A stretch of 64,000 nt of DNA. Source: Henricia sp. BOLD:AAB3569 (lineage: Eukaryota > Echinodermata > Asteroidea > Spinulosida > Echinasteridae). The stretch lies in assembly GCA_037783545.1 (NCBI GenBank), contig JBBELK010000297.1, forward strand, positions 1,302,001 to 1,366,000. Reading direction: 5' to 3'. Positions 10,780-32,379 of this stretch are shown here, in pieces. Position numbers and translations under genes: made by a program. Every line of letters starts with the position of its first letter. Position 1 is the first letter of the stretch. Under the pieces are notes generated by a model. It did no database searches, was not told the origin of the DNA, and worked only from the letters and a program-made list of their open reading frames with translations.

Positions 10780-11455
10780 TCAATTACAAAGGTAGGGTAT
10801 TTGCCATTGGTTATGCAGCAGTGATTGTAGTTCATGTTCATTCGCGTCATTTGAGGCATACTCTGGGTTATTAGTATGGGAATTACGTGAAACTTCACGT
10901 TGCTTGAATCTGCGCCGATGCCGTATCTTTAATGCGAGTACCAGTGCGATTGCCATTGCTAGTATTACTGTAGTAAGAGTTGGTAAGCCTTACGGATAAC
11001 AGGTGAAAGGGTATCATCAGGGGGTGTGTTTGTAGCAATACTGGGTTTATATGTGTACTCTTCGCTGATTCCTCTTGTAATTTTGGCTTATGTCCAATCC
11101 GGTGCGCCCTATGTGACAGGCTACCAACGTGTTGGCGCGGCTCTTTTTTTGTTGTCTAATAGGCCTATATCGAACGTATACCATTCTTTTAAAATGTTCT
11201 GGTATAATTGTTGGACCCATCCAACCCTGCCAACGTTAGAGATGAGGATGCAGGCATGTACCCGTTAGTGATGTTATATTTGTTGTCAGGTAGGATACCA
11301 GTAAAAGTTGCTTCCAAACACTGATTTTCAAGGCACCACTTGATAAATTCTGGATCGTCGCACTGACTGTTGTTGAAACTGTGTGTTACAGAGCTGATTA
11401 TTAGCAGGTAGATGATGCTCCAACCAGTCACATCACGAACATTGATTAACCCCAT
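10780..11455 (-). pseudogene. Small single-pass membrane protein, gene or relic
   Basis: Two coding-looking blocks on the minus strand. Block 1 (11455 to 11189) starts at an ATG, has a hydrophobic signal segment (WSIIYLLIISSVTHS), then a Cys-containing stretch with CDDPEFIKWCLENQC, which resembles the start of an LRR C-cap, and NYT/NIT glycosylation sites. Block 2 (about 10969 to 10780) has a membrane helix (TVILAMAIALVLALKI), a basic stop-transfer IRHRRRFKQR, and a tail with NNPEYASND, ending at a stop. About 220 bases separate them, with no clean continuous frame. A plausible acceptor (CTTACTACAG) stands just before the helix, so a two-exon gene is possible; stops between the blocks equally fit a decayed gene. 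It lies on the same strand as, and 5 kb from, the LRR-Ig receptor. I do not recognise the family. Confidence 0.4.
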
Positions 11456-11825
11456 TGTGCAGCTCTTACACGGGTTTCTTGTGAAACACCTACAAATAAA
11501 CACATAATAACCGTGTTAACAATTACACATCTTTACCGAGCAACACCATTTTTCATTTAATCAAAATTTGAAAAATATGTTTTTGTAATTAAATTGACAT
11601 CGAAATATTCACAACAGCTTCATTATGCATGACTGCATAAAGCTATACGGTGTGCTGAAAATTCCCAATCACAGATTGACTGTTTTTTCTTCTTTTTCAA
11701 TCAATATACGAGGAGAAAGTTTTGCGTTTCTTTCAGCCAAATGTTACCTTACCATGATTATTTCATCATTCATCATAATGTCAAGACAGCAGTGCGTACA
11801 GGATTTGCAAACACCGAATCCACAT

Positions 11826-12404
11826 TTAAAGATATACAGTCCGTGATTCTCAGTAAATTCAATTTTTCTGAACGAATTTTTAAAAGCATTTACTTTATTT
11901 TAAACGAGAAAACATCAAACTTTGAACTTCAGACATCGGCAACCTTGTGAATAGCGCCGTTTTGTACGGACTATAGACTTGCCCAAGTCTCACTTGGTAT
12001 TTGGTCCGTCAAATCTCTTTTCGGTAAAACTTAAGGCTAATGCATGGTGGAAATCAACGTGTGTATGGGTTTACGGTAGCACCATGTGAATCTCATTTGT
12101 ATATGTGTGGTTCTGAAAAGAACTGGTGAGTGTGAACTCTCTTTTCGTCAAACAAGATTAAACACGCCATTGGTATACGGAGCGCGTGCTGTGCGCTGGC
12201 CGCTGCAGACCAAATACAGGACAGACTTGGGCAAATATATGCCTTGAATGTTTTTTTCGGACCAAAATAATTCGAAATATTGACAGTAATAATAGTTCGA
12301 CAACTAAACATTGGTCGCTTTTTTCGTCGATGTCTCATTTAAAAATGAATAGAATAGAAAAATATTAAATAATTTTTCGAGGTGCACGGACTGTATATCT
12401 TTAA
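11826..12404. mobile_element. DNA transposon remnant with TTTAAAGATATACAGTCCGT ends
   Basis: Left end TTTAAAGATATACAGTCCGTG (11826 on) and right end CACGGACTGTATATCTTTAA (to about 12403) are exact complements over some 20 bases. The 580-base interior has further inverted pieces (GACTTGCCCAAGTCTCACTT against AGACTTGGGCAAAT) and no transposase frame. Confidence 0.7.
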
Positions 12405-14867
12405 AGTAAATTTTTAGCAGAAAGTGCCTCTTTTCTTGAACTGTTTGGCTGACTTTGTAACAATATGAATGCAATATATCTTGACTCTAATCTGCTTGCA
12501 ATTCTGAGTGCAAGAGAAATAACACAATACCCGACTTAATCCCAAAGAAAGTGCTTTCCATACATACTGGAATCTATCTCAGCCAAACGCAAGGACACAA
12601 AGAAGTAAATTGTGTCATTGCAAACGATATACAAGCCTTTAAAATAAAACATAAGCCAGGGTTGTAAGGAGTGTCCCTCTTCTCGAGACCCAAGTCAAGT
12701 CAAGCTGCCTTTTTGAGTCCCAAGTCAAGTCAAATAGTCACGACAGTAAATTTGTTCAAGCTAATTTCAAAATAAGTCGAAACGAAAGGTTTCTTTTGTA
12801 CTGAAATACATTCAGTCCCAAAATTGAAAAACAAAATGCATACTCAAGTAAACAAAAACTCTGAGTCAAGTCATTTGAGGTTCGAATCTCAAAATGGAAA
12901 TCGGGACTCGAGTCCGAGCCATTACAACCGTTGAAAACAAAATAACGATCCTTACCAAAAAGAATGAACTTTTCCGATGATCTGGAATCTACAGGCACAG
13001 CTCCTCGATCTTTGCTGTTCTTATAACGGCAACTCAGTATCATGATCCATATCGACTGCGGTATTTATAAGGGAGTTGGGTATGCAGGCACTCAGTTGGA
13101 CAAAGTACAGCACAATCACACTTATTATGTAAATTCGCATTCAAGAAAAGAAAGTTGAAATACATGGGAGGTGAAATGCCCGAGGGACGTGGAGTGCATA
13201 CAACTGTTTGCTGATCATGTGCATAACAGTTTAAATCCCAAATATAAAAGATAATTCATTCAACATGACTCACTGTGTGTGCATGGGCACAGTGAATTCT
13301 GGAAAAGTAAAAAAATGGAGCTAAGAAATGAATGAAACTAGAGCGATGAAGTATGACTTAATTGTTACAAAGGTCAGGTAATCGGGCTTAAATGACGGGA
13401 TGATGTCATAATGATGTCACCTTGAATTAAACAACGTGTTTATAAACAAACAAAACACTAAAAGTAAAACCTTTCCATTAACTTCCAGTTTCGGCCGAAA
13501 GTTGAAATTGGTCATGTTTTTGTGTGATCTGTTCAGTTTAACAATGGACCTGAAACATAATGACATCACTATTTGTTTACATGGCGGAGATGCCAACATT
13601 GGAATTTGAAAAAGAGTAATTTGCCACAGGGCACCCGCTTTGAACACGACATTTTATAACTTACACCCAAGCCCTATTAAAACCCCACATTTGTATATAC
13701 AAACTACGCCAAAATCGTAGATGTTGGCATCTCTGACATGGGGTTGTCTTAGGGTAGGCCTACCAGACGACATAAAGCCATAGGAAAGCTTGTATGTATT
13801 ACAAACCATGCCATCATGCGACAGTGTACGTCAAGCTAGATAATTAAGAGATGGGTTAATTAGGTCTTTCATTTTGTGGGTTGGTTTCAACAAATATACA
13901 AATATCTCCAACTTTCTGAACACCAGTTTGTTTAGATTTTATTTTTTCTTGTCGATACCAGAAATTAATTTCTATAAGTAGCAATACATGTGAGGTTAAA
14001 TATGTATGCGAGTCAGGGGGCATTTTGGCAACACAGACCACATTTTCCAGAAAATACCTCTGTTTGGTCTCAAAATAAAAGAAATAAGTTCCAGTTATTC
14101 TGAATAGATAACTTAGACAACATGCCTTTCTAAAAACCCTGTGTACCAATTTCCAATATATATGCTTGTAACAGGACTGCCTAAGATGTAACAAGTGTCC
14201 GTCCCGGTTACAAGCGTATATTGGAAATTTGTACACAGGGCTTTTAGAAAGGCATGTTGTCACACTATTTGTAACCCACTTATTTCTTATATTTATATAC
14301 CAGACAAAGATATTTCCTCGAAAATATGGTCTGTGTTGGCAAAATACCCCCTTTACTGTGGAAAGACCCATATATGGGAATGTATGATAGTGCATAGGCC
14401 TACCTGTTTGCTGATCATGTGATAACACGTTTTCCCAAATAGCATTCAGCTGACTCACTGTCTGCGCGCGGCCAGTGAGGTGTGGGAAAGTTAAAAAATG
14501 GAGCGAATAGAGAAATGTCTCCAACTTTTTTTATACCATTTGAAGTTTTATTTAATTTGAAGGAATATAATGTGCATTCCACCTTGACATACGTGGAATT
14601 TTCATACCAGAAATTGATTTTTCAGGTTTTCTGCATTTACTGCATTTATGTGGCTGAAATTTCTACAAGGCAGTTTTCTCGACATACATGTAGGCTTTCA
14701 ATTACTACCAGTGGAAATCACACTGTTTTTAACAGTTTACCAATACTGTATACTACCTTTAACGACAGTTAAACAAGACAAAGGATAAAACCTGCAAATG
14801 TTGAGTTTTCCTTGTACCAAAGCTATTGAGAATTGACGGTATATATATATGATAGGATTGACAATTA
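12405..14867. other. Intergenic repeats, no gene recognised
   Basis: Contains dispersed repeat pieces. At 13960-14420 an inverted repeat of the family with AAAATACCTTTGTCTGGTCT and AACATGCCTTTCTAAAAACC produces long mirror-image frames on both strands. The same family recurs at 27095-27190, 30730-30815, 36195-36290 and 57975-58190. A block at 14600-14765 (GGCTGAAATTTCTACAAGGC) recurs at 23697-23833. A segment with GTTTGCTGATCATGTG is present at both 13205 and 14406. None of this looks coding. Confidence 0.6.
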
Positions 14868-15290
14868 TAGATGAATTTAGAAACACGAGAAAATTGCAGT
14901 GGCCGGGCCGCGTGTTTTTTTTTTACACCGCAGCGAGGGGTACACCCCAATTTTTCAACCCGAATAGAGTCTAAGTTTCCAATGACTGACACTTCTCGAG
15001 TGACAATCTTGGAAATAGTGACAACTCTTACTCTTACTATTAGAGAAAAAGAAGAAACCGAGAAATATCGGAAAATCCCAAACATGCATAGATTCGAACC
15101 AGGGACCTTATGATTACAAGTCGAGCTCTCTTCTGACCAGACCACGAAGCTGGTTGCAAACCGACCGCATTCAAAACCCTAAATTCCTTTAAAATAACCA
15201 ACCCTAAACCCTAACCTATTATATAGTCTCCTCTCAAGACGCTAAAAAGGTACAAACCCCATTGTTCTCCCCTCGCAGTGGTGTAAAAAA
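14868..15290. repeat. SINE-like piece sharing AATTTAGAAACACGAGAAAA
   Basis: The phrase GATGAATTTAGAAACACGAG AAAATTGCAGTG recurs at 55094-55133. A tRNA-like B-box and acceptor-side remnant on the minus strand (GGTCCCTGGTTCGAATCTAT, read in complement at about 15088-15110) shows that it is tRNA-derived. Followed by a plain A-rich spacer. Confidence 0.45.
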
Positions 15291-15293
15291 AAA

Positions 15294-15600
15294 TTACGCG
15301 GGCGGGCCGCCCAAATGGGATTCGAACCCAGATACTTGGCATACATGTACATGGCCAACTGCTCTACCAACTGAGCTATCTGGGTATCCCATCGGAGCAT
15401 CACAAGAAGATCTATCTTCACGATAGGCTATCAATGTAGCAAAATTGGTTGGCATGGATTTGCCCCTCTGCATTGTTGGAAGGAGTGGCAAGCAGGAGAT
15501 TGTTGTGATGCTCCGATGGGATGCCCAGATAGCTCAGTTGGTAGAGCAGTTGGCCATGTAAGCAAAGGACCTGGGTTCGAATCCCAGTCGGGGCACTGCA
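15294..15600. mobile_element. Inverted pair of tRNA-derived SINE heads
   Basis: Plus-strand unit 15521-15600: CCCAGATAGCTCAGTTGGTA (A box), GACCTGGGTTCGAATCCCAG (B box). Minus-strand unit 15300-15400: the same heads in complement. Both begin with TGTGATGCTCCGATGGGAT and face each other across about 120 bases. The acceptor stem and anticodon arm of the plus unit are imperfect, and no CCA-adjacent terminator is obvious, so I treat these as SINE parts and not working tRNA genes. Confidence 0.65.
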
Positions 15601-15713
15601 ATTTTCTATTGAGAATTGCACCATACTAAACGTATTGTGTGATTTGAGCCAGCCATATGCAGTACAAGGCAGAAGAAACATATTGAGCTAAACTAAACAT
15701 ATACAGCCTCTGA

Positions 15714-15901
15714 GATATATACCCAGCACGATATGTGGCAAAGGGACGCCCCTATACCTCAACACACTCTTCCCTTTTGTTAACGCACCAACACCCCCTA
15801 AAAACTGAAAGGAATTCCTTGAAAATTCCTGGGATGTTTGAGACACAAGGGGGGAACAATGGTAGGGGGATGCCCTCTGTCACATATCGTGCTGCATATG
15901 C
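15714..15901. mobile_element. MITE family B, best-preserved copy
   Basis: Ends TATACCCAGCACGATATGTG and CACATATCGTGCTGCATATG, 188 bases, with all internal family segments present. Confidence 0.8.
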
Positions 15902-16117
15902 TGAGATATGAACACAATATAACTCATATGGTCTCTTTTAGAGCTTTTTTTGGTAGATTTGCACACAAAATATAATTTCTCTTAACTTCTGTTTAAAAAT
16001 ATACACACCAGCTGCGATAGTGACAATCCTCCTGAAATGGGCAGCAGAATGTTTGGGAAGGATATACAGAGGAGTTTGTATTTAAAACTCTGTTCTGAAA
16101 GGAACCTGATATATACC

Positions 16118-16322
16118 TACTCACAATAAGTATAGGGATATTGGTTTGTTGTCAATTTTGGATTTCTTTTTCCTCAAATGACTGTTTCACCTATTCCTAT
16201 GACAAGGTGTACCTGTCATGCAGATACAACTGTCTAATCATATACAAAATCATTCAAGCGGAATACATACCCTCAATAAAATATCTGCGTACACCCCACA
16301 ATATCCCTAACTTATTGTGAGA
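16118..16322. mobile_element. MITE with CTCACAATAAGTATAGGGAT ends
   Basis: Left end ACTCACAATAAGTATAGGGA and right end TCCCTAACTTATTGTGAG, 205 bases, interior A+T-rich and non-coding. Confidence 0.65.
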
Positions 16323-16887
16323 CTTGCAAGGGTTAAATATCAATTGATAAGGATATTTTAAAAGAGTTTTGTGCCAGACGGAAGAATGACTTTTGCTTCT
16401 CTTTTACTCCCTGTTGTTGGCAATCACAAATGTCCAAAATTCATGTAAAAACTGTACAATGTGTTATTAACTGTACAATGTGTGCATTAATTAAAAGGAA
16501 AACATTTACCTCTATATTTCAGATATGTAGATATTTTACAAGGGAATGTTTCATTCTGTAGCACATGTAGATATTTCAAAAATACCACACACAGATGTAG
16601 ATACTATGTATTGTCAACACAACACATAGTACGGTGCAAAATATTTAAATATTCAATGGGTGAATAACCAATACCTGAATATTTGAATATTTTATAGACA
16701 TAATTCATGCTCAAAGTGTGCAGACAAATCATACAAAGTTCAAGTTCATGCTTTATAAATTTGCAAGATATTCAAATATTCAATAAATGAACAATGAACA
16801 ATTAAATATTTGAACACTATGCATAATTGATGACAAAAATATGCAGGAAAAAATGCATTTTTACAAACGCTATATTCTATAATCATT

Positions 16888-17312
16888 GTTACTGGAATGA
16901 ACCAAACTTGGGATGAGAGAAAAAATCGCAAGAGCCTTATCAAGATTCGAACCCGAGACCTCTGACTCACTAGGAAGATGCTCTACCAGCTGAGCTATAA
17001 GGCACAGTTGGTATACTTCCTCAGGTTTTTCCTAAAGACCCAATTCTTCTCCCGGTGTTGCATGGTAGCGCAACTGGACAAAGTAACGAACACAACATCT
17101 TGTATGGTGCCTGATCAGCATTGAAATGAAACAACCAAACTTGGGATGGGAGAAAAATCATAAGGGTCTTATTGGGATTCTAACCCGAGACCACCGACTC
17201 ACCAGGCAGACGCTCTACCAGCTGAGATATAAGGCACCACAGTTGGTATACTCCCTCAGGTTTTCCCTATGGACCCAATTTTTCTCCCATCCCAAGTTTG
17301 GTTGTTTTATTT
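16888..17312. mobile_element. tRNA-like SINE units flanked by CAACCAAACTTGGGATGG
   Basis: Two minus-strand tRNA-like units: one at about 16925-17005 (complement of TAGCTCAGCTGGTAGAGC and GGGTTCGAATC) and a diverged one at about 17155-17240. The second lies between inverted copies of AACAACCAAACTTGGGATGG (17127-17150 and 17285-17310). The same flanking phrase occurs near 16895, 24740 and 55075. The heads match those in the tandem array at 21858-22290. Confidence 0.6.
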
Positions 17313-17447
17313 CTATGTTGATTAGGCACCATACCAGATGTTGTGTTTGTTACAAGAATGGCACACACTCTATGCTTACTAGCATAGTATAACCTTTCAA
17401 TGATGTTCACAACTTTTATTTACTGCATTTTAAGGCCTGCACTGCAA

Positions 17448-17892
17448 TGCATAGTTCCAAGATTGCCCAGTTAACCCTGCCCCCTAGATATTGTTGCTAT
17501 GTGCTCACAAGCCATCGCAAAAAAATGGCGACAACGTACAAAAGCAACGGGACTCGGCATGGAAAGCACAGATTCATTGGAGAAAACTCAAAGGTATTTA
17601 TGTTTTAGGGTCGACAGTTACCGTAGCACACACTGAGCAAAGGGCTAGTAATGCAGGGATGACATATATTGATAAAAATGCGCTTTCCTACCTTTGAACA
17701 GCGAATCGCCCGACATTGAAACCAAAATTCACCCGGTCACTGCCGCATACAACATACAAACTGTATGGGCAGAAAATCGCGTGATTGTGTAATGGTTGCA
17801 TCACTTTGACCTACGTGGGCGCCGTCTGCTAGCTCTGTTGTGATTGGTCGGCGGGTTAGGCTTGATTGACAGGTCGGAACTATGCATTCAGT
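17448..17892 (+). mobile_element. Element H (AATGCATAGTTCC ends), copy 1
   Basis: Ends AATGCATAGTTCC and GGAACTATGCATT. Its 440-base body matches, in opposite orientation, the copy at 24108-24509. Shared interior landmarks include AATCACAACAGAGCTAGCAG and CCATTTTTTTGCGATGGC-type segments. Non-coding in both copies. Confidence 0.7.
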
Positions 17893-18158
17893 TTGAATGT
17901 GGCAAAGTCTCGAAGGAGCACTAACACAAGCAAAAACTCTTTTCCATGAATAAATTCAGAACTCATTGGCCATTAAAACACAGGCCTTTTTTAAAAAGGA
18001 CACTTTGTAATAGAGGGCACTTTATCAGAAATTATTGGGGGGAGGGGGGCGGGGGTATTGCACAACCCCCACCCCGGTCCCACCAGTTTACCCCGATTTG
18101 TTAGCCAGTTTGTAATAACTAGTTAAAATATTTGAATACCCGATAGTAAATCATTCAA

Positions 18159-18254
18159 ATAGACCGATCCAGAACGGTTGAAGGCCCGCCCCCGAAATTT
18201 CCACCAACCAATCATCTATCTAATGAATGTGCGGGGCTTACTGGATCGGTCTAT
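18159..18254. mobile_element. Short hairpin MITE (TAGACCGATCCAG)
   Basis: Ends ATAGACCGATCCAG and CTGGATCGGTCTAT, 96 bases, abutting the next element with no spacer. Confidence 0.65.
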
Positions 18255-18450
18255 AGGGCACTTTCACAGGCGGTCAAAAGGTCAAAGGTCACTATTGCTT
18301 GCCTCAAGATCGGGAGAAAACAATAAAGCCACATGCTTTTCTGCTAGCAGCCACGTGCGTTTCCCCACGTGGCTCTATTGTTCTCTCCAATTCTGGAAGA
18401 CAAGCAATAGTGACCTGTGATCTTTTGACCCCCTGTGAAAGCACCCTATT
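18253..18450. mobile_element. Hairpin MITE carrying an AGGTCAAAGGTCA site
   Basis: Arms of about 48 bases: TAGGGCACTTTCACAGG... on the left and its complement CCTGTGAAAGCACCCTA on the right. The inner part reads GGTCACTATTGCTTG and complement. The left arm contains AGGTCAAAGGTCA, a perfect direct repeat with one-base spacing of the nuclear-receptor half-site; the right arm copy is diverged. Confidence 0.75.
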
Positions 18451-19086
18451 GCTTCAATGGCAAGCCTAGCATGTCTGACTGAAAGGCCTTATAGATGATC
18501 TGTTTTTGAGCGATTCTGCGAATAAAACCATTATAAATCAAAAGAAAGACATCAACAAACTCATCCGAAGAAATTTCAGATTTGTCAAATGTACCACATT
18601 AAAAAAAACCATGAAAATCCATATGCGTTTTTCTGGTCTTGGCGGGGTGTTTCAAATATTCGTTCTCACTGTTGATCGGGTACTATGTGGCTTGCGTCAT
18701 GCACTCTGTGGCGCACATCATACTGCGTGTGTGCGCAATCCATACAAATGCATCGCGTTGGAACACGCACATGCAGCGTCTATGCATTTTGGACCGCATA
18801 GATGCGAACCAAAAATAAGTAAATCGTTTGCAAACGATCTAAATAATTTCATCTTTACGGATTATTTTCTTGTAAAATTATATCATTTTAAGCGGAAACC
18901 TTTTATAGGGTAGTTGCTATTAATTCAATCCTTACTTTTAGAACTTTTCCCCTGTAAACTCGTTGATTTCTTTTGGGGGTCAACCGTCATTGCAAATGAT
19001 CCACTGGGCCTTTAACCAGATTATTCTTTGAGCAATAACAAATCTGAGAAATGAGACTAAACTTACTAGTGTGCCTTGAGCTTGTT

Positions 19087-28989
<9,903 letters not shown>

Positions 28990-29305
28990 CTTGGAGGCTC
29001 AAAGTTTCAGTTCCTTCCAGTTTACAAGTAAGTAGGGTCTAGGATAGCACAGTTTAATGCCGATCTAAAAACTCTGCCAAATCATAATGAAATAGACACA
29101 AATTATTTGATTATTTGATTTAAAAGACATTATCAAAAACTTTATTTTTCTCAATCCTAAATCTTTTTTTAATTTTTTTTATTTTAGCAAATCTGCTATT
29201 GACTTAGCAATGCTTAGGTCTGACTGATGCCTAGCCCTACAAACAGGGCAATTGCGTAAAGTTTCGTGAAATCGGCTGCAGGTATAAACTGATGTCATGA
29301 TGGAT

Positions 29306-29805
29306 GTTGGTAAAACGCGGAACGCGAAACCGTTTCTATTTCACTGTACCATGTTCCGCATTCTGTTCTACCCTTTCACCCCTCTGTTCCGGCAATTGGT
29401 ATTTTGCGGAACTTGCGGAACTTTGCGGAACTTTGCAAAAACGGCCAAAACAAATATTGATACAAACAAATTACACGTTACAATCCGAATACATCGTTTT
29501 ATCCACCAATATTGATCAAAATAAGACACGATTCCGCGACCCAAATTTCAAGTTGGTATTTTGCGGAACTCTGCCTGAAATTTTAAGTGGGTATATTGCG
29601 GAACTCTGTCAAATAAAGGTAAATGTTGTCCTCAAATCTACACATTTCGAAGTTGGAGATATAAGACACATAGTCATGATGGTTGTGACATGAAAAGTTA
29701 TATTTTCCGCCCGGGAGACAGAGTTCCGCAGTGCCGTTCCGCAAAGTTCTGCAGTTCCGCAAATTACCCACACCCCTCTGTTCCACCGTTCCGCGTTTTA
29801 CCAAC
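29306..29805. mobile_element. 500-base MITE of TTGCGGAACT units
   Basis: Ends GTTGGTAAAACGCGGAAC and GTTCCGCGTTTTACCAAC. The arms are filled with direct and inverted copies of TTGCGGAACT (for example 29405-29437, 29560-29570, 29730-29762). No frame. Lies in the interval between AADAT exon 1 and the JADE 3' end. Confidence 0.75.
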
Positions 29806-30374
29806 GTCCTGTCAGGAGGAAAGTTGACCAAAAATTTTCGCTGTAAAACAACTTCAAATCATTCTCACCCTATACTGACCTTGAAAGGCATCCACATGTA
29901 ATAGAAGATTTACAGTTGTCAAGGCTTGAGACTGAAGAAAAGTGATGAAACTTGAGTTTACTTGTCCCGCCGCGCGCGTTGTCCGTCCTCGACTCGTACT
30001 CGTACTCGTAATTTCATGACTCAGCGCCCTCTGTTGATACCTAAACTCCCAACAACAGTGGGGGCGTGGGTGTGTCACTTTTTACAGGTGCTGTTCAGCA
30101 GATATTGCCAATTGCTTATCCAATGTTTGTGCTCAGTTAAAACCAATACAGATGGCATGACATTTTTGCTGGTAACCTGTTTTTGCTCAGCACAATTTTC
30201 GCCTTGCTTAACAGCTCCATGAATTTGGGCTGTGGTTTATTTGAGGCATGATATGTGAAAGAGGGTAGCCACATTGTTTCCCCATTACAACAAACTCATC
30301 CAAGGATTTTTAAAAGAATTCATTTCAGGTTTTAGGGGGATTGGTGGTACTAACAAAAGCAAAAGAGTGTGTTG

Positions 30375-30652
30375 AGGGACTGGTATAGACCTTTTGTACA
30401 GGTGGCCATGACGGGGGCAGCTAGATTTCATATTGAAATGAATTGTGGGTACTGCCCCCTGATGAGACTGCACCACCGTCATGGCTACCCATGCAAAGCT
30501 TCTATACCAGTCCCTCACTACACACTTCTCTTTTGTTAATGCACTAATCTCCCCTTTGTATGGGTGGCCATGACGGGCAGCTAGATTTTATATTTAAATG
30601 ATTTGTGGGTACTGCCCCTTGTAATGGCCACCTGTGCAAAGCGTCTATATAA
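30375..30652. mobile_element. MITE family A, two adjacent copies
   Basis: Copy 1 (30375-30518): GAGGGACTGGTATAGAC / GTCTATACCAGTCCCTC-type ends around GGTGGCCATGACGGGGGCAG. Copy 2 (30562-30652): partial, GGGTGGCCATGACGGGCAGC to GGCCACCTGTGCAAAG. Flanked by family-B fragments. Confidence 0.7.
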
Positions 30653-31980
30653 GTCTGTTTTCGACTTTTTCACCAGGATCATAACTCTGTGCAATGTCAA
30701 TTATCTTCTCTCAAAACAAAAGAAATATCTTAAGACAAAACAAATAGTGCAACAACATACCTTTCTGAAAACCCTGTGTACAAATTTCCTAGTTAAGGTA
30801 TGTAACATAGGACACAGATATAATCCTGGAGGAAATGGTCTCTCTAGTATTGAAAACAGACACAAATGGACATGGGAGGATGGGAGTCCCTCTGTCACAT
30901 AGTGTGCCGGGATAGAACCTTTGCACCAGTGGAACCACAAAACATCTACTCATGCAAGATGCTGTGCGACAAATGTCAGCCCCCAAGAGGGCATCCATGC
31001 AGAAGGCTATCAGCCCCCTCCATATAGTACCCCCTGCACAATGTAGCACCTTCAAGATTACTCAAAACCAAAGTACACACCTTTGTTATCTCAGTTAAGA
31101 AAAATTTAAGCCATTGTACAAGTCCATACTTTATTCAGACAGAAGAAATTACAAAGTAGAGTGTCTGGCAATTATCTACACATTCAATTTTACATTCATA
31201 ATCAGTTTATCGACATTTGTAAATTCAACATTTACAAACCAAATATAAACAGAAGAATATTCCATTTCATGGTGAAATTCATCAACCGATTCAGACAAAG
31301 CAATGAAAAATGTTTAAAATAATGACAGCGATTGCAAGAAGCAATATTAATAATAATAAAACAATTTTTTCATTTGATTCCTGCATCCAGCTTTGCTTCA
31401 AATTTATTCAAATCATTCAAAGTCAAAGGTCAATTTTTCCAGAGTCAAAGGTCAATTTTCCAATGAACTACAGAAGGCGCTTAGTTTAGTTGCTAAGCAA
31501 CATTTGACACGGAACCAGTCAATATACAGCAATACATCGCAAGCTTTTTGGTTGGTAACATTTTGATAGGTTGCTTTACACAACCAACGAGTCAAACAGT
31601 TGGTTTTGCAACATAGTACAATTTCCAGGCAATGATAATGAAATAACCACACAACCGATTAATGTCTTGGGCACATTTTGGCACAGAGATTTAAATTACA
31701 CAATTTCCACATCCAAACGTTTGGTCACAGAAATCCTCAGGAGTACTGTTGTAGTCATATTCATCACAATTCTGGTGATGACAAAACTCACATGACCTTT
31801 GAAAATACAGTAACACACAACAAAGGACGAAGACTCACAAAAGAATGCTTTTGTTGCAGTTTATTTAAATGGCTTGTGTCTCAAATTACGCAGGGACTTG
31901 TGGTAGACTTGTGAGGGCTTGACTACAACCCAACTCAATACCACTTCACGTATGCCTTAAAGGTCAGCTGGTACAGTCTC
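30653..31980. other. Upstream region of AADAT, no gene recognised
   Basis: Apart from repeat fragments (30730-30815; about 31840-31925, related to the insertion in the JADE exon copy at 36481-36655), I see no exon. It holds a pair of DR1-like motifs at 31417-31460. Confidence 0.45.
31417..31460 (+). promoter_or_regulatory. Two tandem DR1-like (HNF4/RXR-type) motifs
   Basis: AAAGTCAAAGGTCA and AGAGTCAAAGGTCA stand 22 bases apart within a short direct duplication (AGTCAAAGGTCAATTTT). The form AGAGTCAAAGGTCA is close to the known HNF4 consensus. About 2.4 kb upstream of the AADAT start codon. Function is inferred from motif shape only. Confidence 0.3.
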
Positions 31981-31986
31981 TAGCTA

Positions 31987-32244
31987 GGCCCAATTTCATG
32001 GCGCTGCTTAAGCGCTAGCTGAAAACATGTGCTTACTGAAGCAGAAAAGTTGTGCTAACTTTAAGGCTATTTCACGGCTGCGGCATGCTTGGAAACGGGT
32101 ATTGTTGCGTCACGAGTGTTTAGCAAATTTTGCCTCTGAAGCTAGGAAACGTTTGCCAGTGCTTAAAAGGTTACAGTCTCCATGAAATAGCCGGAGCCTC
32201 CGTTATCATAAAATCGGCTGCTAAACAGCGCCATGAAATTGGCC
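31987..32244. mobile_element. MITE with GGCCCAATTTCATGGCGCTG ends
   Basis: Ends GGCCCAATTTCATGGCGCTG and CAGCGCCATGAAATTGGCC, 258 bases, TTAAGCGCTAGC-like inner palindromes. Same terminal theme (AATTTCAT...ATGAAATT) as 63354-63836 and, more distantly, 35728-35905 and 50129-50248. Confidence 0.7.
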
Positions 32245-32379
32245 CCTGGTGTGTCAGAGGTTTATGGTTCAAAATGGCTATCAAAGGTCAACTTTTGCAC
32301 CGTTTTAAACGTACAGTTGAACTTTAATAACGAGATCACTGTTAATGAAGAAAGGGCAATGTGAACAAACAGTTGTGGC

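Noticed and set aside
10107-10898. 263-codon Asn/Ala-rich frame and the Thr/Pro and Val/Gly frames beside it
   Set aside because: All are readings of one 6/18/24-base minisatellite. Only the block at 10780-10969, in a different frame, looks protein-like.
13856-14524. 222-codon minus-strand frame
   Set aside because: It runs through an inverted copy of a dispersed repeat, and the same phrases appear on both strands. No domain or codon pattern supports coding.
15521-15600. Functional tRNA gene
   Set aside because: A and B boxes are good, but the acceptor stem has a mismatch, the anticodon stem pairs poorly and an inverted sister copy lies beside it. It is best explained as a SINE head. A tRNA covariance search would decide.
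16925-17240. tRNA genes on the minus strand
   Set aside because: Diverged A/B boxes (for example CTCAGCTGGTAGAGC with a broken partner arm), repeated in SINE context.
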